The notes: a model not told the origin generated them from the letters alone. 64,000 nucleotides of DNA from Streptomyces cellostaticus (GCF_001513965.1 NZ_KQ948019.1:321763-385762), one strand, 5' to 3'. Counted from the first letter of the stretch, positions 32,254-42,954 are shown. Numbers and translations are program-made.

Positions 32254-33621
32254 ATGAGCAGAGCCCAGCAGCCCTCGCGCAGAACCGTCCTCGCCGCCGC
32301 CGTGGCCGCGGCGGTCTCCTCAGGAGCCGTACCCGCGGCCGCCGCCACCGCACCGGCGCCCGACGCCGACGACCCCGGCCAGGCCGTGGCCCGCCCCGTC
32401 GACTACCACGCCTGGACGACGTACCGCGACTGGCGCTGCGGCACCGCCCAGGGCGTCCGCGCCGTCCACGGCCCCCGCCCCGGTGTCGTGATCGGCGCCC
32501 CCGAGGGCTCCACCGACTACACCGACCCGCACACCGGAACCACCGCCACCTGGGAGTACGCCACCTGGACCGCCCCGGTGCACCGGCTCGACGTGCCCGC
32601 GACCGAGGTCGTCGCCTCCTGGAACGCCCACACCCCGGACGGCACCTGGCTCCAGGTCGAGCTCCAGGGCACCTACTCCGACGGCACCGCCACGCCCTGG
32701 TACGTGATGGGCCGCTGGGCGGCAGGCGACCAGGACATCAAGCGGACCTCGGTGGACGGCCAGAAGGACGGCAAGAGCGCCGTCTGGACCGATACCTTCG
32801 CCATCGACGACGCGAGCACCGGCCTGCGCCTTGCCTCGTACCGGCTGCGCCTCACCCTCTACCGCAGGCCGGGCACCCGCCTCACCCCCATCGTGTGGCG
32901 GCTCGGTGCCATGGGCTCCGACATCCCCGACCGCTTCACCGTCCCGCCCTCCACCCCCGGCCTCGCCCAGGAGCTGAGCGTCCCGCGCTACTCGCAGGAG
33001 ATCCACAAGGGCCAGTACCCGGAGTACGACAACGGCGGCGAGGCCTGGTGCAGCCCGACCTCCTCGCAGATGATCGTCGAGTACTGGGGCGGCCGGCTCA
33101 CCCCTGAGCAGCTGTCCTGGGTCGACCCGTCCTACGCCGACCCGCAGGTGGACCACGCGGCCCGCTTCACCTACGACTACCAGTACCAGGGCTGCGGCAA
33201 CTGGCCGTTCAACGCCGCCTACGCGGCCACGTTCAGGCACCTCCAGGGCGTGGTGACCCGGCTCGACTCGCTCACCGACCTGGAGACGCTGATCGCGGCC
33301 GGCATCCCGGCCATAACGTCCCAGTCCTTCCTCAGGACCGAGCTGACCGGCGCCGGCTACGGCACCTCGGGTCACCTGATGACGGTGATCGGCTTCACGG
33401 CCGACGGCGACGTGATCGCCAACGACCCGGCCTCGCCGGGCGACGAGGCGGTACGGCGGGTCTATCTGCGGCGGGAGTGGGAGAACATCTGGCTGCGGAC
33501 CAAGCGGTACAACGCCTCCGGCAAGGTCGTCTCCGGCACCGGAGGGGTCTGCTATCTCTACTTCCCGACCCACCCGAACCCGCGGCAGCGCAAGGCGCTC
33601 GCGGCGGTGGGCGTGCGCTGA
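32254..33621 (+). CDS. Secreted C39-family peptidase-like protein
   Basis: This 455-residue protein begins with a Tat-like signal (MSRAQQPSRRTVLAAAVAAA, cleavage probable near AAA-TA at about residue 33). A beta-rich domain of about 200 residues follows, then a C39-type papain-like domain. The catalytic Cys266 is in EAWCSPTSSQMIVEYW, and His374 lies in YGTSGHLMTVIGF with Asp in VIANDPAS. The domain may cleave peptides or crosslinks outside the cell. ATG 32254 is chosen because it gives a normal signal peptide. Confidence 0.85.
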   Translation: MSRAQQPSRRTVLAAAVAAAVSSGAVPAAAATAPAPDADDPGQAVARPVDYHAWTTYRDWRCGTAQGVRAVHGPRPGVVIGAPEGSTDYTDPHTGTTATWEYATWTAPVHRLDVPATEVVASWNAHTPDGTWLQVELQGTYSDGTATPWYVMGRWAAGDQDIKRTSVDGQKDGKSAVWTDTFAIDDASTGLRLASYRLRLTLYRRPGTRLTPIVWRLGAMGSDIPDRFTVPPSTPGLAQELSVPRYSQEIHKGQYPEYDNGGEAWCSPTSSQMIVEYWGGRLTPEQLSWVDPSYADPQVDHAARFTYDYQYQGCGNWPFNAAYAATFRHLQGVVTRLDSLTDLETLIAAGIPAITSQSFLRTELTGAGYGTSGHLMTVIGFTADGDVIANDPASPGDEAVRRVYLRREWENIWLRTKRYNASGKVVSGTGGVCYLYFPTHPNPRQRKALAAVGVR

Positions 33622-33728
33622 TCCGACCTGTGTGAGCAACATCTCTGCCGCAAACACCGTCGCGGGTGGCAAGGTGGACAAATGGGTGGGGGGACTCCAC
33701 TCCGTACGTCCGACCTCTGCGAGAAACC

Positions 33729-33869
33729 ATGACCGCACACCCGGCCACCGCCACCCGTGTCCGCACCGGCGGCCCCCAGGAAGACGGCCCGAAGATCCTC
33801 GAGCACGTCATGGGCTGGGTTCTCGTCGCGGTGATCGCGATGCTCGTGACCCAGCTGGGTCTGCTCTGA
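33729..33869 (+). CDS. Small membrane protein (SCO1431-like)
   Basis: This 46-residue protein has a polar N-terminus and one C-terminal membrane helix (MGWVLVAVIAMLVTQLGLL). It matches what I recall of the SCO1431 family of Streptomyces short membrane proteins. It lies between the C39 peptidase and a TetR gene and has no known function. The start has a weak GAGAAA site. Confidence 0.65.
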   Translation: MTAHPATATRVRTGGPQEDGPKILEHVMGWVLVAVIAMLVTQLGLL

Positions 33870-33977
33870 GCCGACGGCCCGCGCGGCTGCGCACCGACGC
33901 TTCACCCGACCGGCCCCAGTTGTTCTGACATACTGCGAAGGTCCCGCCGACCGCCTAGACCAGGGTCGAAATTGAAT

Positions 33978-34631
33978 ATGCGTCAACAGCGTGCCGCCGT
34001 CCGTCCCCGGGTGCGCGGCACCGAGCGTTCTGTGGCGCGTCGCGCCGAACTCATCGCCATCGGGCGGAAGTTGTTCGCCGACACGTCCTACGACGCGCTG
34101 TCCATGGATGACATCGCCCGGCAGGCGCATGTCGCCAAGGGGCTGATCTACTACTACTTCCAGTCCAAGCGCGGCTACTACCTGGCGATCATCCAGGACT
34201 CCGTCGCCGATCTGGTCACCTTCGCCGCGAGCGGCCTCGAACTGCCCGCCGTGGACCGCGTCCATCGCACCATCGACAGCTACCTGCGCTTCGCCGAGCA
34301 CCACCAGGCCGCCTACCGCACCATTGTCAGCGGCGGAGTCGGCTTCGACACCGAGGTGCACGCCATCCGGGACGGGGTGCGCGAGGCGATCATCGCCACC
34401 ATCGCGGAAGGCGCCTACGGCCGCAGCGACATCGCTCCGCTGGCCCGCATGGGCCTGCTCTCCTGGGTGTGCAGCGTCGAGGGGGCCACCCTCGACTGGA
34501 TCGACCGCCCCGGACTCTCCCGCGACACCATGCGCGACCTGCTCGTGAAGACGCTCGGCGGAGCCCTGCGCGCCGTCGAGGAACTGGAGCCGTCCTATAC
34601 GGCCCCGCCGCCGGCCCGCCGCGAGGGCTGA
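33978..34631 (+). CDS. TetR family transcriptional regulator
   Basis: This 217-residue protein has an N-terminal TetR helix-turn-helix (FADTSYDALSMDDIARQAHVAKGLIYYYFQSKRGYYLAII, about residues 37-75) and a helical ligand domain with SFxx-type YRTIVSGGVGFDTEVHAIRDGVREAI. A TTG two codons upstream (33972) is an alternative start. It converges on chiD with a strong shared terminator. Target and ligand are unknown. Confidence 0.85.
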   Translation: MRQQRAAVRPRVRGTERSVARRAELIAIGRKLFADTSYDALSMDDIARQAHVAKGLIYYYFQSKRGYYLAIIQDSVADLVTFAASGLELPAVDRVHRTIDSYLRFAEHHQAAYRTIVSGGVGFDTEVHAIRDGVREAIIATIAEGAYGRSDIAPLARMGLLSWVCSVEGATLDWIDRPGLSRDTMRDLLVKTLGGALRAVEELEPSYTAPPPARREG

Positions 34632-34636
34632 CGGCC

Positions 34637-34666
34637 GGGAGCGGAGGCTCGTGGTCCTCCGCTCCC
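34637..34666. terminator. Convergent terminator between TetR gene and chiD
   Basis: GGGAGCGGAGG (34637-34647) and CCTCCGCTCCC (34656-34666) form a perfect 11-bp stem with an 8-base loop. Confidence 0.7.
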
Positions 34667-34685
34667 AGGTCCCCCCGCTGTGGGG

Positions 34686-35921
<1,236 letters not shown>

Positions 35922-35992
35922 CGGGTGGCTCCTCGTGGGGGAGAGGGGAACGCGCGCCGATTGGCATGAACGCGGTAAGGCGTTGGTCATGC

Positions 35993-36034
35993 ACAGTAGG
36001 AGGACTAGACCACTTGGTCAATGGTTCGGACCAA
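35993..36034 (-). promoter_or_regulatory. chiD promoter with DasR-like direct repeats
   Basis: On the minus strand: TTGGTCCGAACC (36034-36023), -35 TTGACC (36021-36016), GTGGTCTAGTCC (36013-36002), -10 TACTGT (35998-35993) with 17-base spacing. The second repeat matches the dre core TGGTCTAG. Control by DasR and chitin oligomers is expected. Confidence 0.75.
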
Positions 36035-36252
36035 TTTCGGGAGCGCCGGAAGTTCCCGCTGGATTCTTGAAGTAAGCGGTCGTTAACTGGTGACGTGAGG
36101 TCGCCGATCGGGCATACTCACGGCACAGAGCCGCTGGTCAGCCGCCTCCGAGACCCGGAAGCGGGCGCCTTCGGCCCACTTGGACGATCAGGCGGAGCCG
36201 CCCCCACCCGCGGGCCAGACCGCCGCTGCCCGACAGGGAGGAGACCGACGCC

Positions 36253-37425
36253 ATGTCCGACCGCGAACCGCAGCCGGTGGAGCGTCAGCTGCCCACGGAA
36301 GAGGCGAGAGATCTGCTCGCGCTCGTCCGTGAGATCGCACAGCGCGAGATCGCGCCGAAGGCGGCCGAGGAAGAGGACGCCGGACGCTTCCCGCGAGAGA
36401 TCTTCACCCTGCTGTCCGAATCAGGGCTGCTGGGCCTGCCGTACGACTCCGAGTACGGCGGCGGCGACCAGCCGTACGAGGTCTACCTCCAGGTCCTGGA
36501 GGAGCTGGCCGCGGCCCGCCTCACCGTCGGCCTCGGTGTCAGCGTGCACACGCTCGCCTCCTACGCCCTCGCCGCCTACGGCACCAAGCAGCAGCAGGTC
36601 GAGCACCTGCCCGCGATGCTCGGCGGTGGCCTGCTCGGCGCCTACTGCCTGTCCGAGCCGTCCTCCGGCTCGGACGCGGCCTCCCTGCGCACCAAGGCCG
36701 TCCGGGACGGTGACGACTGGGTGATCACCGGCACCAAGGCCTGGATCACGCACGGCGGGATCGCCGACTTCTACACCGTGATGGCCCGCACCGGCGAGGA
36801 CGGCCCGCGCGGGATCACCGCCTTCCTGGTGCCGGGCGACGCCGAGGGGCTGAGCGGTGCGGCGCCCGAGAAGAAGATGGGCATGAAGGGCAGCCCGACC
36901 GCCCAGGTCCACTTCGACGGCGTGCGCGTCCCCGACGGCCGTCGCATAGGCGAGGAGGGCCAGGGCTTCTCCATCGCCCTGTCCGCGCTCGACTCCGGAC
37001 GGCTCGGCATCGCGGCCTGCGCCATCGGCCTGGCCCAGGCGGCGCTGGACGAGGCGGTCGCCTACGCCACCCAGCGCCGGCAGTTCGGCCACCCCATCGC
37101 CGACTTCCAGGGCCTGCGCTTCATGATCGCCGACATGGCGACCCAGATCGAGGCCGGCCGGGCGCTGTACCTCGCGGCCGCCCGGCTGCGCGATGCGGGC
37201 AAGCCGTTCGCCAAGCAGGCCGCGATGGCCAAGCTGCACTGCACCGACGCGGCCATGAAGGTCACCACGGACGCCGTGCAGATCCTCGGCGGCTACGGCT
37301 ACACCGCCGACTTCCCGGCCGAGCGCTATATGCGCGAGGCCAAGGTCCTGCAGATCGTCGAGGGCACCAACCAGATCCAGCGGATGGTCATCGCCCGTCA
37401 CGTGGCAGGACCGGAGGGTCGCTGA
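36253..37425 (+). CDS. Acyl-CoA dehydrogenase
   Basis: This 390-residue protein is a complete acyl-CoA dehydrogenase. It has the N-terminal helical domain, then the FAD/substrate block AYCLSEPSSGSDAASLRTKAV and WITHGGIADFYTVMARTG. The C-terminal helical domain has QRRQFGHPIADFQGLRFMIADM and GGYGYTADFPAERYMREAKVLQIVEGTNQIQ, the last carrying the catalytic Glu of IVEGT. It oxidises an acyl-CoA thioester at the alpha-beta bond. Chain specificity is not visible. Confidence 0.9.
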   Translation: MSDREPQPVERQLPTEEARDLLALVREIAQREIAPKAAEEEDAGRFPREIFTLLSESGLLGLPYDSEYGGGDQPYEVYLQVLEELAAARLTVGLGVSVHTLASYALAAYGTKQQQVEHLPAMLGGGLLGAYCLSEPSSGSDAASLRTKAVRDGDDWVITGTKAWITHGGIADFYTVMARTGEDGPRGITAFLVPGDAEGLSGAAPEKKMGMKGSPTAQVHFDGVRVPDGRRIGEEGQGFSIALSALDSGRLGIAACAIGLAQAALDEAVAYATQRRQFGHPIADFQGLRFMIADMATQIEAGRALYLAAARLRDAGKPFAKQAAMAKLHCTDAAMKVTTDAVQILGGYGYTADFPAERYMREAKVLQIVEGTNQIQRMVIARHVAGPEGR

Positions 37426-37630
37426 ACTGCCCCCTGAGGACCGTCGGGGCCGCCAGCCTGATCCACTCCGGGTCGTGGCGGCCCGGCAGCGTGCGGCCCC
37501 GGTCGGCCCAGGTGCGCATCAGGTCACGGTAGATGGGCGGGTCCTGCGGCAAAGGCGGCGGAACCGATTCTGCGGGGCGCGGCGCGAAGATGAGGCGCTG
37601 ACGCCCGGTTGCCCAGTACGTGGGGGTCAT
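37388..37630 (-). CDS. Possible small protein of unknown function
   Basis: An 80-residue frame (MTPTYWATGRQRLIFAPRPA, then IYRDLMRTWADRGRTLPGRH and DPEWIRLAAPTVLRGQFS) looks protein-like, with Trp, Tyr and balanced composition rather than the Arg/Gly runs of shadow frames. It overlaps the acyl-CoA dehydrogenase 3' end by 38 bases and has no strong ribosome site. It is otherwise the only content of the 340-base gap. Confidence 0.45.
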   Translation of the reverse strand: MTPTYWATGRQRLIFAPRPAESVPPPLPQDPPIYRDLMRTWADRGRTLPGRHDPEWIRLAAPTVLRGQFSDPPVLPRDGR

Positions 37631-37767
37631 ACCCGGACAACGCGGAAGGTCCCGGGCAGGTCACCGCTCCGCTGAATCGAGCGTGAGTCCAGGGACGTCC
37701 TGTTCCCGCTCTGGCCTCCCGCGACTGTCTGACGTACCGTCAGCGAACCGTCTTCCAGGGGGTGTCC

Positions 37768-38865
37768 GTGGCCGACGACCGTCCCGTACCGCTCGACGAG
37801 TACCCCGTGCACCAGGTGCCGCTGTCCATGAAGCAGGTGGCGACCGGGGACCGGAACGCCTACGACCGCTGCATCTTCCACGTCTTCGACCACGCCGGCC
37901 GCGCCCTGCTCATCCTCGGCCTCGGGGCCTACCCCAACCTGGGAGTGATCGACGCCTACGCGACCCTGCGCACCGGGGACACCCTGCACGCCGTCCGCAC
38001 CTCGGACGCGCTGGGCGAAGACCGGATGCGCCTTGAGGTCGGCCCGCTGCGCATCGAGGTCCGAGAGCCGCTGCGGCAGCTGCGTCTGGTCTGCGAGGAC
38101 GAGCTGTCGTACGACCTCACCTGGACCGCCGCCTTCCCGGCCCTGTGGGAGCCGCACCACCTCCAGCGCCGGGGCGAGAGGCTCACCCTGGAGGGGTGCC
38201 GGTTCGTCCAGGCGGGCACGGTGGAGGGGGTGATCCGGGCGGGCGGCGCGGAGTTCGACGTCTCCTCGGAGCACTGGACCGGCACCCGGGACCGCAGCTG
38301 GGGCGTGCGGCCGGTTCCGGGCGAGGACGGCGGCCGGCTCGCCGCGGAGCACCCGACCGAGGGGTTCCACTGGATCTGGTGTCCGGTCCGCTTCGAGGAC
38401 CGCTTCCTGATGGTCATCACCCAGGAGGACGCCGACGGCCACCGCTCCCTGAACGACGCAACCCTGGTCCGCCCCGGCCACCGCGACCGCCAACTGGGCT
38501 GGCCCCAGGCCGAGATCACGTACCGGCCGGGCACCCGCCACCCCGAGCGCGCCGTCATCCACCTGGGCGACCCGCGCAAACCGCAGGAGCTGGAGGTGGA
38601 GATCCTCGCCTCCTCACCGCTCGCGGTCGGCGCGGGCTATCCGCCGGCCGACGACTGGCAGCACGGCACGTGGCAGGGCCGGGGGTGGGTCGACCGTCGT
38701 ACGTACGACATGGCAGCGCCGCACCCCCTCGCCGCCTATGGCGTCACCGACCACTCCGCCCGCTTCCGGATGGACGGACAGACGGGCTACGGCATCTTCG
38801 AGCACGGATCGTTCGGCCGGCACGACCCGAGCGGCTTCACGGGCTTCGACTCGGTCGCACCCTGA
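37768..38865 (+). CDS. DUF7064/DUF7065-like (CrtC/AttH-fold) protein
   Basis: This 365-residue protein has no signal peptide and is beta-rich. Key segments are YDRCIFHVFDHAGRALLILGLGAYPNLGVID, the central WTGTRDRSWGVRPVPGEDGGR and GFHWIWCPVRFEDRFLMVI. This resembles the AttH/hydroxyneurosporene-synthase-like double lipocalin fold assigned to DUF7064/7065. GTG 37768 has AGGGGG six bases upstream. It is followed 11 bases later by a phosphotransferase-like gene, a pairing often seen for this family. Function unknown; a lipid or steroid substrate is possible. Confidence 0.7.
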   Translation: MADDRPVPLDEYPVHQVPLSMKQVATGDRNAYDRCIFHVFDHAGRALLILGLGAYPNLGVIDAYATLRTGDTLHAVRTSDALGEDRMRLEVGPLRIEVREPLRQLRLVCEDELSYDLTWTAAFPALWEPHHLQRRGERLTLEGCRFVQAGTVEGVIRAGGAEFDVSSEHWTGTRDRSWGVRPVPGEDGGRLAAEHPTEGFHWIWCPVRFEDRFLMVITQEDADGHRSLNDATLVRPGHRDRQLGWPQAEITYRPGTRHPERAVIHLGDPRKPQELEVEILASSPLAVGAGYPPADDWQHGTWQGRGWVDRRTYDMAAPHPLAAYGVTDHSARFRMDGQTGYGIFEHGSFGRHDPSGFTGFDSVAP

Positions 38866-38876
38866 GGGAGGACGAG

Positions 38877-39971
38877 ATGGCCACGGCACCGCGTCCGCGC
38901 ACCGGCACCCGAGACCCCGAGGACCTCGCCCGGCGCCTCACCGCCTGGCTCGGCACCCGGCTGCCCGGGGCCAAGGCCGTCGGTGTCACCGTCCCGGCCA
39001 CCAACGGCATGTCCAGCGAGACCCTGCTGTTCGACATCGAGCACCCCGAACCGCCGGTGCGCTCCTGCGCGTTGCGGCTCGCGGCGGACCCGGCGGCGTA
39101 CCCCGTCTTCCCGGAGTACGACATGGCCCGCCAGTACCGCACCCTGCGGCTCGTGGCCGACCGCACCGACCTTCCGGTGCCCCGGGTGCTGTGGCTGGAG
39201 GAGGACCCGCAACCGCTCGGGGCGCCGTTCTTCGTCATGGAGAGGGTCGCCGGACGCGTACCTCCCGATGTCATGCCGTACACGTACGAGGGCAGTTGGC
39301 TGCACGCGGCGAGCGGCGCGGAGCGCGAGCGCCTGGAAGCCGCCACGGTCGCCCTGCTCGCCCGGCTGCACGACCAAGTCCCGCCGAGGGAGGCCGAGTT
39401 CCTGGCGCTGCCGGGCGAAGGCGAGGCCCTGCGCCGGCACGTGACGGCCCAACGGGCCTACTACTCCTGGGTGATCGACGGGCTCGCCCGCTCACCGCTG
39501 ATCGAGGCCGCGTTCGACCGCCTGGAGCAGCTGTGGCCGCACGAGCCCGGCGCACCCGTCCTGACCTGGGGAGACGCGCGCATCGGGAACGTCGTCTACG
39601 ACGGCTTCGACCCCGTCGCCGTCCTCGACTGGGAGATGGCCGCCCCGGCCCCGCGCGAGGTGGACCTCGGCTGGACCGTGTATCTGCACCGCTTCTTCCA
39701 CGACCTCACGGTCGCCTCCGGACAGCGCGGACTGCCGGACTTCCTGCGCCGCGACCGCGTCGAGCACCGCTATGCACGCCTGACCGGCCACACCCCGCAG
39801 GACATGGACTTCTACACCCTCTACGCCGCCCTGCGGCACGCGATCGTCATGCTGCGCATCGCCTACCGCCAGGCGTACTTCGGTGAAGTCGCCGTTCCCG
39901 CGGACCCGGACGCACTGATCCTGCACCACGACAGCCTGCGCGCCATGGTGCAGGGCAGCTACTGGGACTGA
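38877..39971 (+). CDS. APH/ACAD10-like phosphotransferase family protein
   Basis: This 364-residue kinase-like protein has a nucleotide-binding N-lobe (AVGVTVPATNGMSSETLLFDI) and the conserved PRVLWLEEDPQPLGAPFFVMERV. The catalytic loop is variant (LTWGDARIGNVVYDG, with Asp and Asn retained and His replaced by Trp), followed by the metal site AVLDWEMA. Members phosphorylate small molecules; the ACAD10/11 branch acts on hydroxyacyl substrates. Cotranscription with the preceding gene is likely. Confidence 0.8.
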   Translation: MATAPRPRTGTRDPEDLARRLTAWLGTRLPGAKAVGVTVPATNGMSSETLLFDIEHPEPPVRSCALRLAADPAAYPVFPEYDMARQYRTLRLVADRTDLPVPRVLWLEEDPQPLGAPFFVMERVAGRVPPDVMPYTYEGSWLHAASGAERERLEAATVALLARLHDQVPPREAEFLALPGEGEALRRHVTAQRAYYSWVIDGLARSPLIEAAFDRLEQLWPHEPGAPVLTWGDARIGNVVYDGFDPVAVLDWEMAAPAPREVDLGWTVYLHRFFHDLTVASGQRGLPDFLRRDRVEHRYARLTGHTPQDMDFYTLYAALRHAIVMLRIAYRQAYFGEVAVPADPDALILHHDSLRAMVQGSYWD

Positions 39972-39992
39972 GCCCGGCCGGTCTTCAGGGAC

Positions 39993-40427
39993 TCAGGCGG
40001 CCTGGCGGCTCGCCGGTACGCGCATCGGGCGCGAGCCCGGGCCGCCGACGTGCGAGAAGGGCTGCGTCCGCCAGTTCAGACCCTGGGGGAGCGTGAGCAG
40101 CAGGGCGGTGTCCTGCTCCTGCGGTGTGAAGGACTCGTCCGCGGGCCGGGCCTCGGCCGCCGTGCGGCCCGTGCCCGCACAGACCGTGAGCCCGAACGGA
40201 TTCCACGGCGAGGCGCACAGCGCGTGCTCCGGAAGGATCTCTTCGTCCGCCAGCAGCGCGATCGGCTGCGCGCAGTCCGGGCAGATCACCCGGTACATCT
40301 CGAAGGTGTCGTAGGCGTCGAGTTCTTCGACCTCGCAGGCGTCGGGTTCGACGCCCTCCGGCTCGGGCTCGGCGACCGGCTGCTGGCGCGTGGACGCGGA
40401 ACGACCAGGGCGCTTGAGACTCTGCAT
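39993..40427 (-). CDS. Conserved Streptomyces protein with a zinc-ribbon-like motif
   Basis: This 144-residue protein starts MQSLKRPGRSASTRQQPV and has an acidic, Glu/Pro-rich first third. A central YRVICPDCAQPIALLADEEILPEHALC with a CxxC and later cysteines could bind zinc. The remainder is polar with a PQGLNWRTQPFSHVGGPG segment. No family name is known to me. It converges with the phosphotransferase gene; its upstream region faces the Lrp-type regulator gene. Confidence 0.6.
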   Translation of the reverse strand: MQSLKRPGRSASTRQQPVAEPEPEGVEPDACEVEELDAYDTFEMYRVICPDCAQPIALLADEEILPEHALCASPWNPFGLTVCAGTGRTAAEARPADESFTPQEQDTALLLTLPQGLNWRTQPFSHVGGPGSRPMRVPASRQAA

Positions 40428-40719
40428 GGGATTCTCCCCCTAAGGCTGGGCCGTGAAGGCACTGCGGCCTCGACCACAGCAAGCACTTCCCGTCCGCTCT
40501 CGGCGGTAATCACGAGAACATCACGGAGCCCGTTCGGGCGCTGTGGCGTTCGTCACATGCCGTGTGCAGGTGCCCGGTGCGGTGCTCTTTGTCCCGTGCC
40601 ACGCCGCCCCTTTGTCCCCCCGGCGGCGCACAGCCTGCTCATGGGCACATCACAAACCGGGCATGACCTGCGTTGCCGAGGTATCCGAGGAGATCAAGCG
40701 CCCTGTAGGTTTTGGCGCC

Positions 40720-41160
40720 ATGGAGGAGCTGGACCGTCAGATCGTGCAGCTGCTCGTCAAGGACGGGCGGATGAGTTACACAGACCTGGGCAAGGCCACG
40801 GGCCTGTCCACGTCGGCCGTGCACCAGCGGGTGCGCCGGCTCGAACAGCGTGGCGTGATCCGCGGCTACGCCGCGGTGGTCGACCCCGAGGCCGTCGGGC
40901 TGCCGATGACCGCGTTCATCTCGGTGAAGCCGTTCGACCCCAGCGCCCCCGACGACATCGCGGACCGCCTGGCCGGCGTGCCCGAGATCGAGGCCTGCCA
41001 CAGCGTCGCCGGCGACGAGAACTACATCCTCAAGGTGCGCGTGGCCACCCCGCACGAACTGGAGGAACTGCTCGCCCGGCTGCGCTCCCTGGCCGGGGTC
41101 TCCACACGGACCACCGTCGTGCTGTCGACCCCCTACGAGGCACGCCCCCCGAAGATCTGA
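40720..41160 (+). CDS. Lrp/AsnC family transcriptional regulator
   Basis: This 146-residue protein has the AsnC helix-turn-helix (MEELDRQIVQLLVKDGRMSYTDLGKATGLSTSAVHQRVRRLEQRG) and a C-terminal RAM ligand-binding domain (VAGDENYILKVRVATPHELEELL). A start 19 codons upstream (40663) is possible but lacks a clear ribosome site, and MEELDRQ is the family's usual opening. It lies 52 bases before an amidohydrolase gene and may regulate it. Confidence 0.85.
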   Translation: MEELDRQIVQLLVKDGRMSYTDLGKATGLSTSAVHQRVRRLEQRGVIRGYAAVVDPEAVGLPMTAFISVKPFDPSAPDDIADRLAGVPEIEACHSVAGDENYILKVRVATPHELEELLARLRSLAGVSTRTTVVLSTPYEARPPKI

Positions 41161-41212
41161 ACCGGCCGCCCCGATGCCCGGCGTCCCGCGCGAACGCGAG
41201 AGACTGTCGGGC

Positions 41213-42814
41213 ATGAGTGAGCAGTCCGCCGACCCCACGACCGTCCTCCTGCGCCGCGGAGAGGTCCACAGCCCCGCCGACCCCTTCGCCACCGCGATGG
41301 TGGTGGAGCGCGGCCAGGTCGCCTGGGTCGGTTCCGAGGGCGCCGCCGACGCCTTCGCCGACGGCGTGGACGAGGTCGTCGACCTCGACGGCGCCCTGGT
41401 CACCCCGGCCTTCACCGACGCCCATGTGCACACCACCGCCACGGGCCTCGCCCTCACCGGCCTCGACCTGTCGGATGCCCCGTCCCTGGAGACGGCCCTC
41501 GCCCTCGTGCGCGACTTCGCCGCCGCCCGCCCGGACGACCGCGTCCTGCTGGGCCACGGCTGGGACGCCGCCCGCTGGCCCGGCGGCCGCCCGCCGACGC
41601 GGGCCGAACTCGACGCGGCCACCGGCGGCCGCCCGCTGTACCTCTCCCGCATCGACGTCCACTCGGCGGTCGTCACCACGGCCCTGCTGGACCTGGTGCC
41701 CGGTCTCGGCCCGGTGGACGGCCCGCTGACCGCCGACGACCACCACGCCGTACGCGCGGCCGCCCTCGACGCCATCACCCCCGCCCAGCGCGCCGAGGCC
41801 CAGCGCACCGCCCTCGGCCACGCCGCCTCCCTCGGCATCGGCTCCGTGCACGAGTGCGGCGGGCCGAAGATCTCCTTTGAAGACGACTTCACGGACCTGC
41901 TGAAGCTCTCCGCCCAGGTGCCGGGGCCGCGCGTGATCGGCTACTGGGCCGAGCAGAACGTGCAGAAGGCCCGCGAACTGGGCGCGCACGGAGCCGCCGG
42001 CGACCTCTTCGTGGACGGCGCCCTCGGCTCGCACACCGCCTGCCTGCACCAGCCGTACGCCGACGCCGGCCACACGGGCACCGCCTACCTCGATGCCGAC
42101 GCCGTCGCCACCCACGTCGTCGCCTGCACCGAGGTAGGGCTCCAGGCAGGCTTCCACGCCATCGGCGACGCCGCCGTGGGCGCGGTCGTGGCGGGCGTGC
42201 GCGCCGCCGCCGAGAAGGTCGGCCTCGCCCGCGTCCGGGCCGCCCGGCACCGCGTCGAGCACGCCGAGATGCTCACCCCCGAGACCGTCGCCGCCTTCGC
42301 CGAACTGGGCCTGATCGCCTCGGTCCAGCCCGCCTTCGACGCGCTCTGGGGCGGCGCGGACGGCATGTACGCCCGGCGTCTCGGCGCCGAGCGGGCCCGC
42401 ACCCTCAACCCCTTCGCCGCCCTGCTGCGGGCCGGCGTGCCCCTCGCCTTCGGCTCCGACAGCCCGGTCACCCCGCTCGACCCCTGGGGCACGGTCCGCG
42501 CCGCCGCCTTCCACCACACCCCCGAGCACCGGGTCTCCGTGCGCGCCGCGTTCACCGCGCACACGCGTGGCGGCTGGCGGGCCATCGGCCGTGACGACGC
42601 GGGCGTCCTGGTGCCCGGCGCGCCCGCCGACTACGCCGTCTGGCGAACCGACGAGCTGATCGTGCAGGCCCCCGACGACCGCGTCGCCCGCTGGTCGACC
42701 GACCCGCGCTCCGGCACCCCCGGCCTGCCCGACCTGACCCCCGGCCGCGACCTGCCGCTCTGCCTGCGCACCGTGGTGGGCGGACGGACGGTGTTCGTAC
42801 GCCCGGGCGAGTGA
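41213..42814 (+). CDS. YtcJ-like amidohydrolase family protein
   Basis: This 533-residue protein is a metal-dependent hydrolase of the amidohydrolase_3/YtcJ type. It has an N-terminal beta sandwich, the metal motif PAFTDAHVHTT, then GHGWDAARWPGG, FHAIGDAAV, RHRVEHAEML and FGSDSPVTPLDPWGTV. Such enzymes cleave amide bonds of N-acyl substrates; the real substrate is unknown. The ATG at 41213 starts MSEQSADPTTV. It is followed by a 534-base non-coding region. Confidence 0.85.
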   Translation: MSEQSADPTTVLLRRGEVHSPADPFATAMVVERGQVAWVGSEGAADAFADGVDEVVDLDGALVTPAFTDAHVHTTATGLALTGLDLSDAPSLETALALVRDFAAARPDDRVLLGHGWDAARWPGGRPPTRAELDAATGGRPLYLSRIDVHSAVVTTALLDLVPGLGPVDGPLTADDHHAVRAAALDAITPAQRAEAQRTALGHAASLGIGSVHECGGPKISFEDDFTDLLKLSAQVPGPRVIGYWAEQNVQKARELGAHGAAGDLFVDGALGSHTACLHQPYADAGHTGTAYLDADAVATHVVACTEVGLQAGFHAIGDAAVGAVVAGVRAAAEKVGLARVRAARHRVEHAEMLTPETVAAFAELGLIASVQPAFDALWGGADGMYARRLGAERARTLNPFAALLRAGVPLAFGSDSPVTPLDPWGTVRAAAFHHTPEHRVSVRAAFTAHTRGGWRAIGRDDAGVLVPGAPADYAVWRTDELIVQAPDDRVARWSTDPRSGTPGLPDLTPGRDLPLCLRTVVGGRTVFVRPGE

Positions 42815-42923
42815 TCTCCCGGGGTGGCGCGCCGGTGATCGTTCCCGGCCGCCGCGTCGCCCGACCTGCGCATCCTCCGGTCTCACCCCTCTCGGCAGCA
42901 TGTTTGCACAGGTCAGGAGGCTG

Positions 42924-42954
42924 TTGACAGTCGACGGCCGGGGGCCGGTAGGTT
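42924..42954 (+). promoter_or_regulatory. Strong candidate promoter before the ppm1 leader
   Basis: TTGACA (42924-42929) and TAGGTT (42949-42954), 19 bases apart (18 if read GTAGGT). Both hexamers are close to the principal-sigma consensus. The start of ppm1 is nearly 400 bases away. Confidence 0.55.

Noticed and set aside
40663..40719. Upstream start of the Lrp gene giving 19 more residues
   Set aside because: The added residues are not typical of the family, and the ATG at 40720 gives the usual N-terminus.
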